Assembly: GCF_001005295.1 (NCBI RefSeq)
Contig: NZ_LBMK01000004.1
Span: 506,034-556,715 of the forward strand
Length of the DNA: 50,682 nt
Source of the DNA: Streptomyces yangpuensis
Lineage (GTDB): Bacteria > Actinomycetota > Actinomycetes > Streptomycetales > Streptomycetaceae
Direction of reading: 5' to 3'
Shown here: positions 1 through 8,353 of the stretch, in pieces
Numbering within the stretch: the first letter of the stretch is position 1
How the letters are laid out: each line of letters begins with the position of its first letter
Notes under the pieces: generated by a model
What the model saw: only the letters and a program-made list of their open reading frames with translations
The model's database searches: none
What the model was told of the DNA's origin: nothing
Position numbers and translations under genes: made by a program

Positions 1-1
1 C

Positions 2-1213
2 GGGGCGCCGTCGTTCCACGAGATGTGGAACGAGCTCGCACCCGTCGGCCGCCACGCGGACACCGGCGGCTACCGCCGCTACGCGTGGAGCGGGGCCGAC
101 GCCGACTGCCGCACCTGGTTCCAGGAGCAGGCCGAGGCGCGCGGGCTCACGTACGAGACCGACCGCAACGGCAACCAGTGGGCCTGGCTCGGCGACCCCC
201 TCGCCGGGGACGCCGTGGTCACCGGCTCGCACCTGGACTCCGTCCCCGACGGCGGGGCCTTCGACGGCCCCCTCGGCGTGGTCTCCTCCTTCGCGGCCCT
301 GGACGAACTGCGCAGGCGGGGCGCGGAGTTCTCCCGGCCGCTGGCCATCACCAACTTCGGTGACGAGGAGGGCGCCCGCTTCGGTCTCGCCTGCGTCGGC
401 TCCCGGCTCACCGCCGGACAGCTGACCAAGGACAAGGCCCACGAGCTGCGCGACGCCGACGGCATCAGCCTGCCGCAGGCCATGGAGGCCGCCGGATACG
501 ACCCCGACGCCATCGGGGCCGACCCCGAACGCCTCGCCCGTATCGGCGCGTTCGTCGAACTGCACGTCGAACAGGGCCGCGCCCTGGACCTGTCCGGGGA
601 CCGGGTCGGCATCGCCTCGGCGATCTGGCCGCACGGCCGCTGGCGGTTCGACTTCCGCGGCGAGGCCAACCACGCCGGCACCACCCGCCTGGTGGACCGG
701 CGTGACCCGATGCTGACGTACGCGGCGACCGTACTGGCCGCCCGCACCGAGGCGGCCCTCGCCGGGGCCGTCGCCACCTTCGGGAAGATCTCCGTCGAGC
801 CCAACGGCGTCAACGCCATCCCGTCGCTCGTACGCGGCTGGCTCGACTCCCGCGCCGCCGACCAGGCCACCCTCGACACGGTCGTCACCGCCATCGAGAA
901 GGCCGCGCGCGAGCGCGCCGACCAGGACGGCATCGACCTCGGGATCGTCCGGGAGTCCTTCACCCCGGTCGTGGAGTTCGAGCACGCCCTGCGCGACGAG
1001 ATGAACCGGATCCTGGGCGGGGCCGTCCCCGTCCTCGGCACCGGGGCCGGACACGACGCGGGAATCCTCTCCGCCGCCGTCCCGACCGCGATGCTGTTCG
1101 TACGGAACCCGACCGGCGTCTCCCACTCCCCGCGGGAGTTCGCCGCCGAGGACGACTGCGTGGCCGGTGTCCTCGCCCTCGCCGACGTACTGGAAGGCCT
1201 GGCATGTCGCTGA
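2..1213 (+). CDS. M20-family amidohydrolase (allantoate / N-carbamoyl amino acid hydrolase type), 5' end off window
   Basis: Zinc-dependent amidohydrolase of the M20 family that cleaves N-carbamoyl or related N-acyl bonds. The reading frame is open to the left edge, and the residues before the first in-window ATG (position 23) look coding (GAPSFHE), so the true start probably lies a few codons outside. Family motifs are all present: GSHLDSVPDGGAFDG (metal ligands), FGDEEGARF (catalytic Glu pair), ELHVEQG, the dimerisation-domain EANHAGTT, and a late GAGHDAG. Its last 10 nt overlap the start of hutF, so the two are translationally coupled. Because it sits in a histidine-utilisation operon, the natural substrate may be a histidine-pathway intermediate such as N-formylglutamate rather than allantoate; that is inference. 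Family assignment is firm, substrate is not. Confidence 0.88.
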   Translation, partial: GAPSFHEMWNELAPVGRHADTGGYRRYAWSGADADCRTWFQEQAEARGLTYETDRNGNQWAWLGDPLAGDAVVTGSHLDSVPDGGAFDGPLGVVSSFAALDELRRRGAEFSRPLAITNFGDEEGARFGLACVGSRLTAGQLTKDKAHELRDADGISLPQAMEAAGYDPDAIGADPERLARIGAFVELHVEQGRALDLSGDRVGIASAIWPHGRWRFDFRGEANHAGTTRLVDRRDPMLTYAATVLAARTEAALAGAVATFGKISVEPNGVNAIPSLVRGWLDSRAADQATLDTVVTAIEKAARERADQDGIDLGIVRESFTPVVEFEHALRDEMNRILGGAVPVLGTGAGHDAGILSAAVPTAMLFVRNPTGVSHSPREFAAEDDCVAGVLALADVLEGLACR

Positions 1214-2544
1214 CGACGTACTGGCTGGAGCACGCCTGGCTCGGCACCCTTGTCGAGCCGGGCGTCGCCCTGGAGGTCACCGAAGACGGCCGGATCGGCG
1301 CCCTGCGCACCGGCGTCGACGCGCCGCCGCCGGGCGCGGAGATCCTGCGCGGCCTGACCCTGCCCGGCCTCGCCAACGCACACAGCCACGCCTTCCACCG
1401 GGCCCTGCGCGGCACCGTCCAGGTCGGCTCCGGCACCTTCTGGACCTGGCGCGAGCTCATGTACGAGGTCGCCCAGAACCTCACCCCCGACAGCTACTTC
1501 ACGCTCGCCCGAGCCGTCTACGCCGAGATGGCGCTGGCCGGCATCACGAACGTCGGCGAGTTCCACTACGTCCACCACGCGCCCGGCGGCACCCCGTACG
1601 CCGACCCCAACGCCATGGGCGAGGCCCTGATCGAGGCCGCCGCCGCGGCCGGCATCCGCATCACCCTCCTCGACACCGCCTACCTGTCCTCGGGCTTCGG
1701 CGAGGCACCCAACACCCACCAGCAGCGCTTCTCGGACGGCACCGCCGACGCCTGGGCCGAACGCGTCAGCTCCCTGAAGCCCCGCGGGCACGCCCTGATC
1801 GGCGCGGCCGTCCACTCGGTGCGGGCCGTGCCCGCGGACCAGCTGGCCACCGTCGCCCGCTGGGCCGAGGAGCGCCGGGCGCCCCTGCACGTTCACCTCT
1901 CGGAGCAGACCGCCGAGAACGACGCCTGCCAGGCCGCCCACGGCCGCACCCCGACCCAGCTGCTGGCCGACCACGGCGTGCTCGGCCCGCGCACCACCGG
2001 CGTCCACAACACGCACCTCACGGACGCGGACATCGCCCTGCTCGGCGGCACCGGCACCGGCACCTGCATGTGCCCCACCACCGAACGCGACCTCGCCGAC
2101 GGCATCGGCCCCGCCACCCGGCTCCAGCGGGCGGGCAGCCCGCTCTCCCTGGGCAGCGACAGCCACGCCGTGATCGACCTGCTGGAAGAGGCGCGCGCGA
2201 TGGAGCTCAACGAGCGCCTGCGCAGCCGCACGCGGGGCCACTGGACGGCGAACGCGCTGCTCACCGCCGCCACCGGCGACGGGCACGCGGCGCTGGGGCT
2301 GGCCGGCGCGGGCCGCCTGGAGGAGGGCGCGCTCGCGGACTTCACCACCGTCGCCCTGGACTCCGTCCGCACGGCCGGTCCGCTGCCGCGGCTCGGCGCC
2401 GAGACGGCCGTCTTCGCCGCCACCGCCGCCGACGTCCGCCACACGGTCGTCGCCGGCCGGCACGTGGTCCGCGACGGCCACCACACCCTGGTCGCAGACG
2501 TCCCGTCCGCCCTGTCCGAAGCGATCGCGGCCCTCCGCGCCTGA
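1204..2544 (+). CDS. hutF: Formimidoylglutamate deiminase (HutF)
   Basis: Amidohydrolase-superfamily enzyme that deiminates N-formimidoyl-L-glutamate to N-formyl-L-glutamate plus ammonia in histidine catabolism. At 446 aa it has the usual length for HutF. The N-terminal metal-binding motif is ANAHSHAFHRALRG (HxH). Further metal or catalytic residues appear in PLHVHLSEQ, TGVHNTHL and LGSDSHAVIDLLEE, the last resembling the conserved Asp region. The ATG overlaps the 3' end of the upstream hydrolase. HutI follows after a 180-bp spacer holding a large inverted repeat. Related guanine or chlorohydrolase enzymes share the fold, but the sequence pattern and the adjacent hutI make HutF the best call. 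Confidence 0.9.
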   Translation: MSLTTYWLEHAWLGTLVEPGVALEVTEDGRIGALRTGVDAPPPGAEILRGLTLPGLANAHSHAFHRALRGTVQVGSGTFWTWRELMYEVAQNLTPDSYFTLARAVYAEMALAGITNVGEFHYVHHAPGGTPYADPNAMGEALIEAAAAAGIRITLLDTAYLSSGFGEAPNTHQQRFSDGTADAWAERVSSLKPRGHALIGAAVHSVRAVPADQLATVARWAEERRAPLHVHLSEQTAENDACQAAHGRTPTQLLADHGVLGPRTTGVHNTHLTDADIALLGGTGTGTCMCPTTERDLADGIGPATRLQRAGSPLSLGSDSHAVIDLLEEARAMELNERLRSRTRGHWTANALLTAATGDGHAALGLAGAGRLEEGALADFTTVALDSVRTAGPLPRLGAETAVFAATAADVRHTVVAGRHVVRDGHHTLVADVPSALSEAIAALRA

Positions 2545-2553
2545 CGTTGCTCC

Positions 2554-2700
2554 GCCCCGCCCCACCCTTTCGCCGTTTCCCGGGGCTCCGCCCCGGACCC
2601 CGCGCCTCAAACGCCGGCGGGGCCGGATTTTCCAGCCCGTCCGGCGTTTGAGGACCGGGTCCGGGGCGGAGCCCGGTTTCGGGAAGGGGCGGGGTGGGGG
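2554..2700 (+). repeat. Long intergenic inverted repeat (REP-like element)
   Basis: Nearly perfect nested inverted repeat filling the hutF-hutI spacer. The inner arms are CCTCAAACGCCGG and CCGGCGTTTGAGG. The middle arms GGGCTCCGCCCCGGACCC and GGGTCCGGGGCGGAGCCC are exact complements over 18 bp. The outer arms are CCCCGCCCCACCC and GGGGCGGGGTGGGG. It can fold into one very long hairpin. A half copy of the same motif occurs near 17124-17178, so this is a dispersed element and not a one-off terminator. It may stabilise or attenuate the hut transcript. Confidence 0.8.
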
Positions 2701-2724
2701 CAAGCAAGCTCTGAGAGGAACCCA

Positions 2725-3903
2725 GTGACCACCACGGCCATCACCAACATCGGCAGCCTCGTCACCAACGACCCCGCCGTCGGCGACGGCAGCCCCCTCG
2801 GCCTGATCGAGAACGCCGCCGTCGTCATCGACGCCGACAAGATCGCGTGGGTCGGCCCCGCCGCCCAGGTCCCGGCCGCGGACGAAAGCTTCGACGCGGC
2901 CGGCCGCGCCCTGATCCCCGGCTTCGTCGACTCGCACTCGCACCTCGTCTTCGCCGGCGACCGCACCCAGGAGTTCAACGCCCGGATGTCCGGGCGCGCC
3001 TACTCCGCCGGCGGCATCCGCACCACCGTCGCCGCCACCCGCGCCGCCTCCGACGCCGCACTGGAGGCGAACCTCGTCCGCCACCTCGACGAGGCCCGCC
3101 GCCAGGGCACCACCACCTTCGAGACCAAGTCCGGCTACGGCCTGACCGTCGCCGACGAGGCCCGCGCCCTGCGCATCGCCGCCGCGCACACCGAAGAGGT
3201 CACCTACCTCGGCGCGCACATCGTCTCCCCGGACTACGCCGAGGACCCCGCCGGCTACGTCGACCTCGTCACCGGCGAGATGCTGGCGGCCTGCGCCCCG
3301 TACGCCCGCTGGGTCGACGTCTTCTGCGAGAAGGGCGCCTTCGACGGCGACCAGGCCCGCGCGGTCCTCACCGCCGGCGCCGCCGCCGGGCTGATCCCGC
3401 GCGTCCACGCCAACCAGCTCTCCCACGGCCCCGGCGTCCAGCTCGCCGTCGAGCTGGAGGCCGCCTCCGCCGACCACTGCACCCACCTCACCGACGCCGA
3501 CGTCGACGCCCTCGCCCAGGCGGCGGACACCACGGTCGCCACCCTGCTGCCCGGCGCCGAGTTCTCCACCCGCGCCCAGTGGCCCGACGCCCGCCGCCTG
3601 ATCGACGCGGGCGCGACCGTCGCGCTGTCCACGGACTGCAACCCCGGCTCCTCCTACACGAGCTCCATGCCGTTCTGCATCGCGCTCGCCGTCCGCGACA
3701 TGCGGATGACCCCCGACGAGGCCCTCTGGTCGGCCACCGCCGGCGGCGCCCGCGCGCTGCGCCGCGCCGACATCGGCGTCCTGGCCCCCGGGGCCCGCGC
3801 CGACCTGGCCCTGCTGGACGCCCCCAGCCATGTCCACCTGGCCTACCGGCCGGGCGTACCGCTGGTTTCCGCGGTGTGGCGCAAGGGCGTCCGCGCGCAC
3901 TGA
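2725..3903 (+). CDS. hutI: Imidazolonepropionase (HutI)
   Basis: Hydrolyses 4-imidazolone-5-propanoate to N-formimidoyl-L-glutamate, the step before HutF. The 392-aa length is normal. Metal-binding HxH is in FVDSHSHLVFAGDRTQEF. Substrate-loop features include KSGYGL, and later metal or catalytic motifs are ARVHANQLSHG-like (RVHANQLSHGPG), ADHCTHL and ALSTDCNPGSSY. The start is GTG with a GAGAGGA ribosome site about 6 nt upstream. Protein identity is clear from the motifs and from the adjacent hutF. Confidence 0.93.
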   Translation: MTTTAITNIGSLVTNDPAVGDGSPLGLIENAAVVIDADKIAWVGPAAQVPAADESFDAAGRALIPGFVDSHSHLVFAGDRTQEFNARMSGRAYSAGGIRTTVAATRAASDAALEANLVRHLDEARRQGTTTFETKSGYGLTVADEARALRIAAAHTEEVTYLGAHIVSPDYAEDPAGYVDLVTGEMLAACAPYARWVDVFCEKGAFDGDQARAVLTAGAAAGLIPRVHANQLSHGPGVQLAVELEAASADHCTHLTDADVDALAQAADTTVATLLPGAEFSTRAQWPDARRLIDAGATVALSTDCNPGSSYTSSMPFCIALAVRDMRMTPDEALWSATAGGARALRRADIGVLAPGARADLALLDAPSHVHLAYRPGVPLVSAVWRKGVRAH

Positions 3904-4016
3904 CGAACGGTCGATCCGGGCCTGTCCTTTGTCTTCCCTCCGTAAGGCCCCGGGCGTACCTTGAGCCACCGATCTGATGTTCCGTCAGTTATCCGTGGTC
4001 CGAGGGGAAGACGAAG

Positions 4017-4706
4017 GTGACCGACCGCAAACGCTCCACCGCGCTCGCGCTGGCCTCCGCGCTGGCCGGATCGGCGGTACTGCTCGCCGCCCCCACGGCC
4101 CGCGCCGCGGTCGTCGACGTGGCCTACGACTGCAAGACCCCGATCGGGGACAAGTCGGCGGTGTCGCCCATCGACATCAAGGCCGTCAAGGAGGGCGACG
4201 GCTACAAGCTGACCATGTCCTTCCAGAAGGGCGTCTCGTCCAGCCCCATCGAGCTGGGCAAGGGCGCGATGAGCCCCGGCGCCGTCATCGTCGTCGGCGG
4301 CGCCGAGAAGGTGTCCGTACCGGTGTCCGGGCCGTCCAATTCCGAGGCGGTGCCCCCGGACACCCCCATCAAGATCACCGATCTCTCGGGCACCTACACG
4401 CCGAAGAAGAGCGGCAAGGTCACCTTCACCGCCGGCGTGCTCACCGTCAAGGCGATGGGCACCACGACCACCTGCACCCCCGGCAACAACCCCGGGCCCT
4501 CCCTGGAACTGGACGTCACCGCGGCCGGCGGGGCCGGTGGGACGGGCGCGCAGCCAGGCGGCGGCGACTCCGCGCCCGACACCCTCCCGCAGACCGGACC
4601 CACCGACTCCGCCCTCGCCCTCGGCACCCTCGGCGGCACCGTGATGCTCGCCGGCGCGGCCGGCGTGCTCTGGCTGACCCGGCGCGGCCGGCGGGCCCGG
4701 TCCTGA
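4017..4706 (+). CDS. Secreted surface protein with C-terminal LPQTG anchor
   Basis: A 229-aa exported protein. Residues 1-30 are a Sec signal peptide (basic start, long Ala/Leu core, cleavage near ARA-A). The mature part is a beta-rich two-cysteine domain running from VVDVAYDC to about TTTCTPG. The C-terminus has LPQTG at about residues 190-194, then a hydrophobic segment and RRGRRARS, a sortase-anchored layout. Streptomyces class E sortases usually prefer LAXTG, so LPQTG here is slightly unusual. The two-Cys domain is clearly homologous to the C-terminal domain of the protein at 6954-8288: both have a YDC/FDC start, VSGP(S/A)N(S/A)E, (D/S)(L/M)(S/T)GTY(T/K)P and SGKVT. Start GTG is preceded by GAGGGGAAG. 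First gene of a tightly packed four-gene set. Function unknown; likely a cell-surface structural or adhesive protein. Confidence 0.8.
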   Translation: MTDRKRSTALALASALAGSAVLLAAPTARAAVVDVAYDCKTPIGDKSAVSPIDIKAVKEGDGYKLTMSFQKGVSSSPIELGKGAMSPGAVIVVGGAEKVSVPVSGPSNSEAVPPDTPIKITDLSGTYTPKKSGKVTFTAGVLTVKAMGTTTTCTPGNNPGPSLELDVTAAGGAGGTGAQPGGGDSAPDTLPQTGPTDSALALGTLGGTVMLAGAAGVLWLTRRGRRARS

Positions 4707-4723
4707 ACGGAGCACCCCCGGCC

Positions 4724-5809
4724 ATGCCCGTGCTCCACAGCCCCAGGCGCGACGCCCGCCTCCTCCTGGTCCTGCTCGCCGCGGCCGCGCTGCACACGGT
4801 CCCCGCCGCCCCCGCGGCCGCCGACGAACCGGGCTGGACCGCCGAGCCCGCCGCCGGAACGGCCGCGGCCCGGCCCGGCGGCGCCCGCCCGTACTTCTAC
4901 CTGGAGGGCGCCCCCGCGGCCGTGCTGGAGGACCGCCTCGCCCTGACCAACACCACCGACCAGGAGCGCACCGTCACCCTGCGCGGGGCCGACGCCTACA
5001 ACACCGCCGACGGCGCCCTCGCGGTACGCCCGGCAGCCCCCGCGCCCGGCGGCGAGCCCGCACCCGCACCCGCGCCCGGGGCCGCGTCCGCACCCGGAGC
5101 CGTGTCCACGCCCGGCGCCGGTTCCTGGTTCAGTTTCGGCGCCGGAGCCACCGTGAAGATCCCGCCCCGCACCCGCGCCGTGGTCCCCTTCACCGTCACC
5201 GTGCCGCCGGCGTCGTCGCCCGGCGACCACCCCGCCGCGGTGATCGCCGCCGAAGCGGGCCGCGAGGTGGGCGTACGGGTCCACCTGCGGGTCAGCGGTC
5301 CCACCCTGGCCGCCCTCACCGTCGAGGACGTCGCCGTTCGGGGCCGGGGCGCGGCCTCGGTCGTCGCCTACACCCTCGTCAACCGCGGCAACGTCGCCCT
5401 CGCCCCCGAGCTGGACATCCGCGCAGAAGGCGCCTTCGGCGAGGTCCCCGGCCGCGGCCCGCGCTCCGTCCCGGTCGAACTGCTCCCCGGGCAGCGGGTC
5501 GAGCTGACCGAGCCCTGGCCAGGCGCCCCGGTCCTCGACCGGGTCCGTGTCACGGTCACCGTGACCGCCCCCGGCGGTGCCCGGGCCGCCGGGGCCGCCT
5601 CCGCCTGGCTCGTGCCGTGGCGGGCCGCCGGCTGGACGGGCCTCGGGCTGCTCGGGCTCGGCGGGACCGCGCTGGGCGCGCTGTTCCTCGTACGGGGCCG
5701 GCGCCCGCGGCGGGACCCGGCGGACGGCGGGGCCGCCGGCGGACCCTCCGGGACGCCCGGAGCGAGGACCCCTGCACCGGAACACGAACTGACGGGAGCC
5801 TCCAGGTGA
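4724..5809 (+). CDS. Membrane-anchored exported protein with DUF916-like beta domain
   Basis: A 361-aa protein starting at the ATG 18 nt after the previous stop. It has an N-terminal signal sequence (residues ~10-33). A beta-sandwich region follows whose opening pattern (LTNTTDQERTVTLRGADAYN, then TADGALAV) resembles the DUF916 domain found in WxL-associated and related Gram-positive surface proteins. There is a Pro/Ala/Gly-rich insert (~residues 100-130) and a second beta region. It ends with one transmembrane helix (~310-330), a basic RGRRPRR stop-transfer and a short cytoplasmic tail. It overlaps the next gene by 4 nt (GTGA). The DUF916 link is a pattern-level judgement; the topology is clear. 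Probably a partner that helps display or tether its neighbours. Confidence 0.72.
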   Translation: MPVLHSPRRDARLLLVLLAAAALHTVPAAPAAADEPGWTAEPAAGTAAARPGGARPYFYLEGAPAAVLEDRLALTNTTDQERTVTLRGADAYNTADGALAVRPAAPAPGGEPAPAPAPGAASAPGAVSTPGAGSWFSFGAGATVKIPPRTRAVVPFTVTVPPASSPGDHPAAVIAAEAGREVGVRVHLRVSGPTLAALTVEDVAVRGRGAASVVAYTLVNRGNVALAPELDIRAEGAFGEVPGRGPRSVPVELLPGQRVELTEPWPGAPVLDRVRVTVTVTAPGGARAAGAASAWLVPWRAAGWTGLGLLGLGGTALGALFLVRGRRPRRDPADGGAAGGPSGTPGARTPAPEHELTGASR

Positions 5810-6957
5810 GTGCCATGGCCGGCGGCAAGGCCGGCGGAACGTCCGGCGGCACGGTCGGCCGCACCGCCCGGTCCCTCCTGCTGGGGCTGGCGGCGTGCGC
5901 CCTCGCACTCCTCCCCGCGGTCCCGTCCGCCGGGGCCGCGGCCGAGGCCGAACCCACCGTGGCGCTCTCCCTCCAGGAGGCCGCCAAGGGCACCGAGCTC
6001 ACCGTGACGGGCACCGGCTGGCGGGCCAGGACCCTCGTCATGCTGCTGGTCTGCGGGCAGAACATGATCGGCGGCACCAACAGCTGTGCCAACGCCGACG
6101 GGGCGGCCGTCTCCGTCGCCGAGGACGGCCGTTTCGCGGCGCAGCTGCCCGTGGTGGCACCGCCGAAGCCCTGCCCCTGCGTCGTCAACGTCACCTCCGT
6201 CAACGGGGACCGGTCCACCGTCGCCGTCCCCCTGAAGATCACCGACCATCCGGTGGCCGAGCTGCCCGCCGAATCCGGTACGGGCCGCCTCGCGATGCTC
6301 ACGGGGGTCCGGCTGGAGGGCGAGGACGGGGTGCTGACCTGGTTCGGTGCCCCGGCCGCCCGGAAGTTCAAGGTCACCGTCGGCAACCTCGGCACCGCCC
6401 CGGTCAAGGACCCCGTCTTCCAGCTCGGCACCGCCCACGGCGTGTTCGCCCCGCTGTGGGAGGAGGCCCGCTGGAAGGGGACCGTCCCGCCCGGCGGCAA
6501 GGCGGAGGTAGTGCTCGACGTCACCCTCCCCGCGGGTGCCCACGGCGACTACACGATCTCCCTCAAGTACGGCGAGACCGTCGTGGCCACCCAGCCCTGG
6601 GGCGTGGCCCGCCCGTACGGCGTCCTGCTCTTCTGGGGCCTGCTCCTGGTGGTGATCCCGGCCGCGGTCTTCCGTACCGGCATGGCCGTCGTCGACAAGG
6701 TCCGGCCGCGCACCGGGCACGGCGCAGGCCGTCACCGGGGCGTACGGGCCGCCGAGGCCGCGGCGGCCGTCACGGCCCGGCTGCCCCGGTTCCCCGCGGC
6801 GCGCCCGGCCGGGCCGGTCCGGGCCGGGCGGCCGGCGCAGCCCCCAGCGGCCACCACGGCGGCCCTGCCGTGGTTCACCCCGGACAGCGCGCCGGAGACA
6901 GCACCACAGACGTCCGCACCGTCTGAGAACCGTTCGACGACGAAGGGACCATCGTGA
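5806..6957 (+). CDS. Exported single-pass membrane protein of the surface-protein operon
   Basis: A 383-aa protein. I chose the GTG that overlaps the upstream stop (GTGA) with GGGAG 7 nt before it; an ATG three codons later is the alternative. It has a signal peptide (about residues 20-45) and an extracellular part with two regions. The first has a Cys-rich stretch (VCGQNMIGGTNSCAN and PKPCPCVVNV), the second is an Ig/NEW3-like beta region (FKVTVGNLGTAPVKDPVF). A transmembrane helix (GVLLFWGLLLVVIPAAVF) follows, then a long basic and Pro/Ala-rich cytoplasmic tail. It overlaps the next gene by 4 nt. No enzymatic motif is seen. Together with its neighbours it looks like a co-translated cell-surface assembly. 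Confidence 0.72.
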   Translation: MSAMAGGKAGGTSGGTVGRTARSLLLGLAACALALLPAVPSAGAAAEAEPTVALSLQEAAKGTELTVTGTGWRARTLVMLLVCGQNMIGGTNSCANADGAAVSVAEDGRFAAQLPVVAPPKPCPCVVNVTSVNGDRSTVAVPLKITDHPVAELPAESGTGRLAMLTGVRLEGEDGVLTWFGAPAARKFKVTVGNLGTAPVKDPVFQLGTAHGVFAPLWEEARWKGTVPPGGKAEVVLDVTLPAGAHGDYTISLKYGETVVATQPWGVARPYGVLLFWGLLLVVIPAAVFRTGMAVVDKVRPRTGHGAGRHRGVRAAEAAAAVTARLPRFPAARPAGPVRAGRPAQPPAATTAALPWFTPDSAPETAPQTSAPSENRSTTKGPS

Positions 6958-8288
6958 AGAACCGACGGAGGGTGAGCGCGGCCCTGGTCGCGCTGCTGCT
7001 CGGCGGCGCGGGCCTCGCCATCACGGCTCCAGCCGCCCAGGCCGCGGAGGCCACGTTCAAGGTCAAGTGCGTGCCGCCGGCCGGCGGCGGCTCCCCGGTC
7101 GAGGGCGAGACCACCGCCAGGGTCACCGCTCCGGCCACGGCCAAGGTGGGTGACGAGGTCGAGGTGTCCTGGGAGACGGTCAAGCCGGCCTCGAACAACA
7201 CCGACCTGATGGACATCCCGCAGGACTCCGTCCAGCCCACCGGCTGGATCACGGTCGGCGGTGGCGGCGGGGAGCTGAAGGTCGTCGGGGAGAAGAAGAA
7301 CCCGCCGATCCCCAAGAAGGCCCCCATGCAGATGTCCACGATGAAGGGCAAACTGAAGCTCACCAAGGCGGGCAGGATCAGCCTGACGCCCGGCAAGTAC
7401 GACGTCGCCGTCACCTTCTCCTTCGGCACGTTCGTCACCAAGTGCGCGCCGGTCGGCGAGGTCAAGGGCGGGGCCGTCATCGAGGTGTCGGGCGGCTCCA
7501 GCGGCGGCACCACCTCGGGCGGCACCACCTCGGGCGGTACGACGGGTGGCACCACCAGCGGTGGCACGACGACCGGGGGCACGACGGCCGGGGGCACCGC
7601 CTCGGGCGGCTCCACCACCTCGGGCGGCAGCGGCGGCGGAGGCGGCCGGACCGACTTCCCGGGCAAGGCGGTCGAGGTGAGCTTCGACTGCGGGGCGGTC
7701 GTCCCGGGCGGCATCAAGACGCCGGTCACGATCAACGCCAAGAAGAACGGCGGCAGCTACGACCTCACCGTCAAGACCGCCAAGGGCGCGATGGCGGCGC
7801 CCATGGCACTGCCCGCCGGAGCCCTCAAACCCTCGATGGACGTGAAGCTCGGCGGCGCGGACAGCGGCACCGTCAAGGTCTCCGGCCCGGCCAACGCCGA
7901 GCCCATCCCGGACAAGGCCCCGGTCAGCCTCAGTGACATGACCGGCACCTACAAGCCCGGAAAGTCCGGGAAGGTGACGCTCAGCCCGGACCAGCTGACC
8001 ATCGACGTCACGATGGCCCCCGGTTCCACGCCGATCAACGTCCCCTGCAAGGCGACCAGCAGCGGCGTCTCGCTGGAACTGGACACCACCGCCCAGCCGG
8101 GCGGCTCCGGCTCCTCGGCCGGCGGCACCGGCAGCACCGGCGGCGCCGCCTCGGGCGGTCTCGCCGAGACCGGCGCGGAGGACGAGGGCGGCATCAAGGC
8201 CCTCGCCCTCGTCGCCGGCACGGTGATCCTGCTCGGCGGCGCGGTGTTCACCTTCACCCCGTGGCGCCGCCTGCGCGGCACCCGCTGA
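6954..8288 (+). CDS. Two-domain secreted protein with LAETG sortase signal
   Basis: A 444-aa exported protein. Signal peptide spans residues 1-30 (cleavage near AQA-A). Domain 1 (~31-178) carries Cys residues in KCVPP and TKCAP. A low-complexity linker of about 50 residues is built from SGGTT-type repeats (nucleotides ~7491-7650). Domain 2 (~228-375) has Cys in FDCGA and VPCKA and is a paralogue of the whole mature domain of the 4017-4706 protein. LAETG lies at ~403-407, followed by a hydrophobic helix and RRLRGTR, the classic class E sortase substrate signal of Streptomyces. Domain 1 has the same two-Cys spacing and a similar G-K-x-x-L-T pattern, so it is probably a third divergent copy. The GTG start overlaps the upstream stop. 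Likely cell-wall anchored; function unknown. Confidence 0.8.
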   Translation: MKNRRRVSAALVALLLGGAGLAITAPAAQAAEATFKVKCVPPAGGGSPVEGETTARVTAPATAKVGDEVEVSWETVKPASNNTDLMDIPQDSVQPTGWITVGGGGGELKVVGEKKNPPIPKKAPMQMSTMKGKLKLTKAGRISLTPGKYDVAVTFSFGTFVTKCAPVGEVKGGAVIEVSGGSSGGTTSGGTTSGGTTGGTTSGGTTTGGTTAGGTASGGSTTSGGSGGGGGRTDFPGKAVEVSFDCGAVVPGGIKTPVTINAKKNGGSYDLTVKTAKGAMAAPMALPAGALKPSMDVKLGGADSGTVKVSGPANAEPIPDKAPVSLSDMTGTYKPGKSGKVTLSPDQLTIDVTMAPGSTPINVPCKATSSGVSLELDTTAQPGGSGSSAGGTGSTGGAASGGLAETGAEDEGGIKALALVAGTVILLGGAVFTFTPWRRLRGTR

Positions 8289-8294
8289 CACAGG

Positions 8295-8334
8295 CGGACG
8301 GCCCGGCACACCGGAAGGTGTGCCGGGCCGTCCG
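8295..8334. terminator. Bidirectional terminator hairpin
   Basis: Perfect 18-bp stem (CGGACGGCCCGGCACACC and its complement) with a GGAA loop. It lies between the convergent surface-protein operon and the peptide transporter gene, 7 bp after the LAETG-protein stop. Confidence 0.9.
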
Positions 8335-8353
8335 TCCGACGGAGCGGGACGCG

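Noticed and set aside
79..3969. Very long minus-strand open frame (about 1296 codons) opposite the hut genes
   Set aside because: Antisense shadow caused by GC-rich codon bias; translation is low-complexity Gly/Ala/Arg, and the plus strand has three well-recognised enzymes.
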